A stretch of DNA of 32,716 nucleotides from assembly GCA_903924445.1 (NCBI GenBank), contig CAIYBQ010000545.1, positions 1 through 32,716 on the forward strand, given 5' to 3'. Positions within the stretch are counted from its first letter, which is position 1; each line of letters starts with the position of its first letter. This document shows positions 28,434-32,716 of the stretch, piece by piece. The notes below the pieces were generated by a model. The model was not told the DNA's origin. It searched no databases and saw only the letters and a program-made list of their open reading frames with translations. The position numbers were made by a program, and so were the translations under genes. This DNA is from an uncultured Armatimonadota bacterium (GTDB lineage: Bacteria; Armatimonadota; Armatimonadia; Armatimonadales; Armatimonadaceae).

Positions 28434-30395
28434 ATGAGCGACTCACCGGCCATTGAAGCCCACCTGTCAGAATCCCGTCTCTTCCCACCAAGTGCCGCAT
28501 TTGCTGCGGCTGCCAACTGCAACGATGCTGGCATTTACGACCGTGCGAAAGCAGATCCAATAGCCTTCTGGTCAGAGTGGGCATCCACACTGCAATGGGA
28601 CAAGCCATGGGATTCTGTTCTTGAGTGGAACCCTCCACACGCGAAGTGGTTTGTCGGAGGCCAGCTTAACCTGACGACGAACTGCCTCGACAGGCATGTT
28701 GCTGCAGGCAAGGGTGATGTCGAAGCCATTCGATTTGAAGGCGAACCGGGCGATACCGAAGTCATCACGTATGCGCAGCTCCTCACCCGTGTTCAAGAAT
28801 TCGCAGGAGTGCTTCGTGGTCTGGGTGTCGACAAAGGTGACCGTGTCACAATCTACCTTCCGATGATTCCTGAAGCTGCGGTTGCGATGCTCGCTTGTGC
28901 ACGCATCGGGGCTGTCCACTCTGTTGTATTCGGAGGCTTCTCCGCTGATTCACTCAAAGAGCGCATCCACGATTCACAGAGCAAGGTTGTTGTGACATCC
29001 GATGGTGGATGGCGCCGCGGTAGTCAAGTAGCCCTGAAGGCTGCTGTCGATGCTGCACTTGAAGACAGCGCTTGTGCTGGAATCGAAGCAGTCATCGTTC
29101 TCCGCCGGACCGGGCAGGACATCACGATGTTTGATGGCCGTGACCATTGGTGGCATGACCTCGCTGAATCGGCTGAACCTGTCACCGAGGCAGTCAGCCT
29201 CGATTCTGAAGCTCCACTATTCATTCTCTATACAAGTGGCTCAACGGGTAAGCCAAAGGGGATTCTTCATACAAGCGGTGGCTACCTAACGCAAGCTACG
29301 GCAACCATGAAGTTAACTTTTGATGTCCGTGAAGGCGATGTGTACTGGTGCACAGCGGATGTCGGTTGGGTAACCGGGCACAGCTATGTTGTCTATGGCC
29401 CTCTGTCGTGCGGCGCAACGGTGTTGATGTACGAAGGCGCACCAGACTTCCCTGCGCGTGACCGCTTCTGGAAAATCATCGCTGATCACAAGGTCACCAT
29501 TTTCTACACCGCTCCGACAGCTATCAGAGCCTTTATGAAGTGGGGGACCGAGCATCTCGAGCAGCACGACCTCAGCAGCCTTCGCCTCTTAGGCTCTGTC
29601 GGTGAGCCAATCAACCCCGAGGCGTGGATGTGGTACCACGAGCATGTTGGTCACGGAAACTGCCCGATTGTAGACACCTGGTGGCAGACCGAGACCGGCG
29701 CACATATGATTACGCCATTACCTGGAATCGTCGCAACGAAGCCAGGATCTGCAACGCGTCCATTTCCAGGTATTGACATCGATGTTGTCGATGAAAATGG
29801 TGAGTCCGTTCCCAACGGAAGTGGTGGTTTTCTCGTCATTAAGTCGCCATGGCCAAGTATGCTGCGGACACTGTGGGGCGATGATGACCGCTACAAGAAT
29901 GTGTATTGGTCCAAGTTCGGCGACAAGAACCTGTACTTTGCAGGGGATGGTGCGCGTAAAGACGAGGATGGCTACATTTGGTTGCTGGGCCGCGTAGACG
30001 ACATTATGCTGGTGGCAGGCCACAACATTTCCACGATGGAAGTCGAGAGTGCCTTAGTTGAGCATCCAGCGGTTGCCGAGAGTGCAGTAATCGGCAAGAC
30101 TCACGATGTCAAAGGTCAAGCGATTGCTGCGTTTGTGTCCGTGAAGGAAGGCGTCATCGCTGATGATGCCTTGGCAAAAGAGCTGAAGGCATTTGTTGGC
30201 GCAAAGCTTGGACCCATCTGTCGACCGGATGACATCCTGTTTACAGCGGAGCTTCCGAAGACGCGCAGTGGAAAGATTATGCGTCGCTTACTGAGGGATA
30301 TTGCCGAAGGTAGAGCCCTCGGAGATACGTCCACATTGGCTGACCAATCAGTTGTGTCGGGACTGAAGTCTAAGTACGAAGCTAACGAAGGTTAG
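28434..30395 (+). CDS. acsA: Acetyl-CoA synthetase (AMP-forming), atypical active site
   Basis: An ANL-superfamily adenylating enzyme that makes acetyl-CoA from acetate, ATP and CoA through acetyl-AMP. The 653 residues match AcsA. Visible are the ATP loop YTSGSTGKPKG, the acyl-pocket and nucleotide motif DTWWQTETG, the hinge region DGARKDEDGYIWLLGRVDD, and C-terminal PKTRSGKIMRR with Lys614 (Lys609 of Salmonella Acs, the reversible acetylation site). Two usually conserved residues differ. The canonical GHR after the hinge is GHN (Asn531, Salmonella Arg526 position). VRKEIGP reads VGAKLGP, so Gly589 stands at the CoA-contacting Arg584 position (numbering from memory). Acetate remains the best substrate guess, but another short acid is possible. 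The gene is divergent from ppdK and followed by a strong hairpin. Confidence 0.92.
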   Translation: MSDSPAIEAHLSESRLFPPSAAFAAAANCNDAGIYDRAKADPIAFWSEWASTLQWDKPWDSVLEWNPPHAKWFVGGQLNLTTNCLDRHVAAGKGDVEAIRFEGEPGDTEVITYAQLLTRVQEFAGVLRGLGVDKGDRVTIYLPMIPEAAVAMLACARIGAVHSVVFGGFSADSLKERIHDSQSKVVVTSDGGWRRGSQVALKAAVDAALEDSACAGIEAVIVLRRTGQDITMFDGRDHWWHDLAESAEPVTEAVSLDSEAPLFILYTSGSTGKPKGILHTSGGYLTQATATMKLTFDVREGDVYWCTADVGWVTGHSYVVYGPLSCGATVLMYEGAPDFPARDRFWKIIADHKVTIFYTAPTAIRAFMKWGTEHLEQHDLSSLRLLGSVGEPINPEAWMWYHEHVGHGNCPIVDTWWQTETGAHMITPLPGIVATKPGSATRPFPGIDIDVVDENGESVPNGSGGFLVIKSPWPSMLRTLWGDDDRYKNVYWSKFGDKNLYFAGDGARKDEDGYIWLLGRVDDIMLVAGHNISTMEVESALVEHPAVAESAVIGKTHDVKGQAIAAFVSVKEGVIADDALAKELKAFVGAKLGPICRPDDILFTAELPKTRSGKIMRRLLRDIAEGRALGDTSTLADQSVVSGLKSKYEANEG

Positions 30396-30415
30396 AGTAA
30401 GTTTCTGTAAGTGCA

Positions 30416-30444
30416 CAACCCCGGGGCCGATGGCTCCGGGGTTG
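30416..30444 (+). terminator. Strong GC-rich hairpin after acsA
   Basis: Arms 30416-30428 and 30432-30444 make a 13-bp stem with one G-T wobble and a 3-nt loop, 20 nt after the acsA stop. There is no T-run, so it may be a partial terminator or 3' stabiliser with read-through into aspS. Confidence 0.65.
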
Positions 30445-30497
30445 CGTTGTGTGTTAAGCAGGAGACCTCCAATACGGAAGCTCCTCTGGAGAATGCG

Positions 30498-32315
30498 ATG
30501 CGAGCTGATTGGCAACGAACGATAGGTTGTGGGGATGTCCGTGCGGAGCACGTTGGGACGATCATCACGGTGAATGGCTGGGCTAACAGTGTTCGTGATC
30601 ATGGTCAGGTCGTGTTTGTCGATTTGCGCGACCGCACCGGTGTGGTCCAGATCGTATGCGACCCGGCACGCAATCCGGAAGCTGCTGCAGCCTTCGAAGA
30701 TGCGAAGAAAGTTCGCAATGAATACGCACTGTCAATCACGGCAAAAGTTGTAAAGCGCCAGGACGGGATGGAAAATCCGCTCCTCGCGACGGGAGCCATC
30801 GAGCTTGAAGCGGTTACATTCCGTATCTTGAACACCGCGAAGACGCTACCATTCCAACTTGACCAAGATGCTTCATCCACAAATGAAGAGCTCCGCCTAA
30901 AGTATCGGTATCTCGATCTTCGCCGGCCGGAAATGTACCGAAAGATGAAGCTGCGCCACGATATCGTGCGAGCTGTCCGCGAATACTTCTATGCCAATGA
31001 TTTCTTAGAGATCGAAACACCCGTACTTACAAAGTCATCACCAGAGGGCGCTCGCGATTACTTGGTTCCATATCGACTTGAGCCAGGCTTGTTCTACGCG
31101 CTTCCACAGGCGCCTCAGCAGTTTAAGCAGCTCCTAATGGTCGGCGGCATCGACCGCTACTTCCAAATCGCAAAGTGTTTCCGGGATGAAAGCCAGCGTG
31201 CTGATAGGCAACCTGAGTTTACGCAGGTCGACCTTGAAATGGGTTTTGCAACGCAAGAAGATGTCCTTAGCCTGGTCGAAGGTTTGATGATTGAGGTTGT
31301 CACAAAGTTCTCCGGTGAAACAGGAAAGCATGTGTCCGGTAATCCATTCCCACGCTTTACCTATGATGAAGCGCTGGCGCGTTACGGAACAGACAAGCCA
31401 GATATCCGCTTTGAGCTGGAGCTGGTCGATTGTGCACAGATTTTTGCATCGACCGAGTTTGGTGTCTTCCGTCAAGTCATCGACAACGGTGGCCAGGTCA
31501 AGTGTATTCGATACCCGAACGGCGCACGGATACCGCGTCGCGAGATGGATGAGCTCGTCAATCTCGCCCGAGAGACGGGCGCCAAGGGCATGAGCTACGT
31601 CTTGGTTGAAGATGACGGCGTTGGTTTCCGCGGAACGTTGGCAAAGTTTGTGACAGACGTCGAACGCCCACTGATTATTGAGGCCACAGGCGCACAAGCG
31701 GGTGATCTGATTGGGTTCATCGCAGACAAGCCAAGCGTTGTTGCAAAGGTCCTTGATCGCATCCGCCGTTTTATCGGCACGAAACTCAACCTCATCGACA
31801 CCAGCAAAATGGCTTATTGCTGGGTCACGGATTTCCCAGTGTTTGAAGAAGATGAGACATCTGGTGGACTCACATTCGCGCACAACCCATTTGCGATGCC
31901 GAGGGAAGAGCATTTAGGATGGTTTGAGACAGACCCACTCGCGATGCGCGCGCAGTGCTATGACCTTGTTTGTAATGGAAGCGAATCAGCATCCGGGGCA
32001 GTAAGAATTCACATTCCAGAGATTCAACTGGAAGTCTTCCGCAAAATGGGCTTGTCTCCGGAACAGATTGAACAACGCTTTGGACACATGCTCGAGGCAT
32101 TCCGATTTGGCGCTCCTCCCCACGCTGGAATTGCACCAGGACTTGACCGTCTGGTGATGTTACTTTGCGATGAAGACAACATCCGCGAAGTGATTGCATT
32201 CCCGAAAATGGGCGGTGGCTACGACCCGCTTATGGATGCGCCATCCACTGTTGAAGACACGCAGCTAGCTGAGCTGGGACTAACGGTGACTGTAAAGGAA
32301 GAGGCCGCAGAATGA
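30498..32315 (+). CDS. aspS: Aspartyl-tRNA synthetase, predicted non-discriminating (Asp/Asn)
   Basis: A class IIb synthetase of 605 residues, bacterial type. The anticodon-binding OB domain (about 1-110) is followed by the catalytic domain with motif 2 FRDESQRADRQPEFTQVD, the bacterial GAD insertion, and motif 3 GIAPGLDRLVMLL. In the OB domain the sequence RDHGQVVFVDLRD has His35, and KRQDGMENP has Gly90. From memory, His and Gly at these positions mark enzymes that also charge tRNA-Asn with Asp, whereas E. coli-like discriminating enzymes have Leu and Lys. The organism would then need GatCAB to make Asn-tRNA. Start ATG 30498 has GGAG with 6-nt spacing and gives the normal N-terminus; a GTG at 30411 inside the acsA hairpin is rejected. 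The stop overlaps the next gene (ATGA). Confidence 0.96.
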   Translation: MRADWQRTIGCGDVRAEHVGTIITVNGWANSVRDHGQVVFVDLRDRTGVVQIVCDPARNPEAAAAFEDAKKVRNEYALSITAKVVKRQDGMENPLLATGAIELEAVTFRILNTAKTLPFQLDQDASSTNEELRLKYRYLDLRRPEMYRKMKLRHDIVRAVREYFYANDFLEIETPVLTKSSPEGARDYLVPYRLEPGLFYALPQAPQQFKQLLMVGGIDRYFQIAKCFRDESQRADRQPEFTQVDLEMGFATQEDVLSLVEGLMIEVVTKFSGETGKHVSGNPFPRFTYDEALARYGTDKPDIRFELELVDCAQIFASTEFGVFRQVIDNGGQVKCIRYPNGARIPRREMDELVNLARETGAKGMSYVLVEDDGVGFRGTLAKFVTDVERPLIIEATGAQAGDLIGFIADKPSVVAKVLDRIRRFIGTKLNLIDTSKMAYCWVTDFPVFEEDETSGGLTFAHNPFAMPREEHLGWFETDPLAMRAQCYDLVCNGSESASGAVRIHIPEIQLEVFRKMGLSPEQIEQRFGHMLEAFRFGAPPHAGIAPGLDRLVMLLCDEDNIREVIAFPKMGGGYDPLMDAPSTVEDTQLAELGLTVTVKEEAAE

Positions 32316-32716
32316 CACGACGTACCGCTCTTTTAGCACTTGGAGTGCTACCTATTTCGTTGCATCCGTTTAATGTGCTTGCGCAGGGAGCCGATCCAGG
32401 AGCACCAAAGTGGTACCTTCTAAAGGGCGGTACTCTCCTCGATTCCACCGGCAAAACGCGCCCAAGCACTGACATCGCAATAAAAGATGGCATCGTTGCA
32501 GCTATTGGCGCCAATCTTCGCGTCGCGCCTGGTTTTAGAGTCATCGATGCCACTAAGTGGACGATTCAGGCTGGATCAGTCAATGCTGCCTCCCGTTTTG
32601 GCCTGACTCCACCAGGGCCTGCTGATGCGCGCGGCAGCCGACATCCCCTCAGTACACTGCGTGCTGACTTCCGAGCCGCTGATAACTATCTTCCAGATGA
32701 CACGGCGACGCATTAT
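32312..32716 (+). CDS. Exported amidohydrolase-like protein, 5' part only
   Basis: The first 135 residues, running off the window. A signal peptide is likely (about 1-25: MTRRTALLALGVLPIS, cleavage near VLAQG; the RR pair leaves Tat export possible). The next part, LLKGGTLLDSTGK then DIAIKDGIVAAIG and VIDATKW, is the N-terminal beta-sandwich typical of metal-dependent amidohydrolases such as imidazolonepropionase-like enzymes. Normally this is followed by a PG-x-x-D-x-H-x-H metal motif; here the sequence reads WTIQAGSVNAASRFGL, with no such His pair. The protein may be a non-catalytic relative. The ATG overlaps the aspS stop (ATGA). Confidence 0.7.
   Translation, partial: MTRRTALLALGVLPISLHPFNVLAQGADPGAPKWYLLKGGTLLDSTGKTRPSTDIAIKDGIVAAIGANLRVAPGFRVIDATKWTIQAGSVNAASRFGLTPPGPADARGSRHPLSTLRADFRAADNYLPDDTATHY

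Noticed and set aside
30411..30497. Upstream GTG start extending AspRS by 29 residues
   Set aside because: The extension would be encoded by the GC-rich hairpin after acsA and is absent from AspRS proteins; ATG 30498 has a proper ribosome-binding site.
31134..31913. 259-codon minus-strand open frame inside aspS
   Set aside because: It is antisense to AspRS catalytic motifs and has no recognisable domain or start signals.
1..32716. CRISPR arrays, insertion sequences, integrase/attachment sites or toxin-antitoxin pairs
   Set aside because: I saw no direct-repeat array, transposase, integrase, tRNA-derived direct repeat or toxin-antitoxin-like pair in the window.

Overview
This 32.7 kb window is a dense, mostly housekeeping stretch of a bacterial chromosome with roughly balanced base composition. 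I find 24 protein-coding genes (two cut by the window edges), four tRNA genes, and no insertion sequence, prophage, CRISPR array or rRNA. MurA, MreB and an NlpC/P60 hydrolase point to a peptidoglycan-containing, probably rod-shaped cell. The fused redoxin / cytochrome c / copper monooxygenase protein, a predicted non-discriminating AspRS and the mixed start signals suggest a free-living bacterium of an under-sampled phylum. Armatimonadota is my first guess and Acidobacteria or Planctomycetes are alternatives; this is a low-confidence inference.

Layout. 1-1391 (minus): a truncated exported SH3b/NlpC-P60 hydrolase behind a small membrane protein. 1390-3947 (plus): lumazine synthase (ribH), a membrane protein with a GIDE-like domain, and a PfkB-family sugar/nucleoside kinase. 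3988-6845 (plus): murA and mreB (ATGA overlap) plus a small secreted protein. 6885-8425 (plus): a compact tRNA-Thr / tuf / tRNA-Trp unit with its own promoter and terminator. 8510-12196 (minus): a chain of overlapping genes: Gfo/Idh/MocA oxidoreductase, MoxR ATPase, redoxin-cytochrome-copper monooxygenase fusion. 12260-18005 (plus): tRNA-Leu, dihydrolipoyl dehydrogenase, then a sugar-nucleotide cluster of three nucleotidyltransferases and a DegT-type aminotransferase. 18016-18437 (plus): a small orphan gene under a palindrome-covered promoter, and tRNA-Arg. 18439-20082 (minus): recN; 20181-21107 (plus): polysaccharide deacetylase. 21165-28245 (minus): gyrA, nudC, a predicted methyltransferase, and ppdK. 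28434-32716 (plus): acetyl-CoA synthetase, aspS, and the start of an exported amidohydrolase-like protein.

Genes working together. murA and mreB link peptidoglycan precursor synthesis to cell shape. The three nucleotidyltransferases and the aminotransferase should feed an amino-sugar-containing surface polysaccharide. acsA and ppdK are divergent and both act at the acetate/pyruvate/PEP node. MoxR and the copper/heme protein are translationally coupled, so MoxR may help mature that exported enzyme.

The most notable signals are: several gene starts with a good -10 box only 6-9 nt before ATG and no Shine-Dalgarno sequence (candidate leaderless mRNAs); a GyrA whose two quinolone-anchoring positions are Gln and Gly; an AspRS with the signature of the non-discriminating type; an acetyl-CoA synthetase missing two normally conserved arginines; a perfect 11-bp palindrome over the promoter of a small unknown gene; and the MoxR-copper enzyme gene chain.
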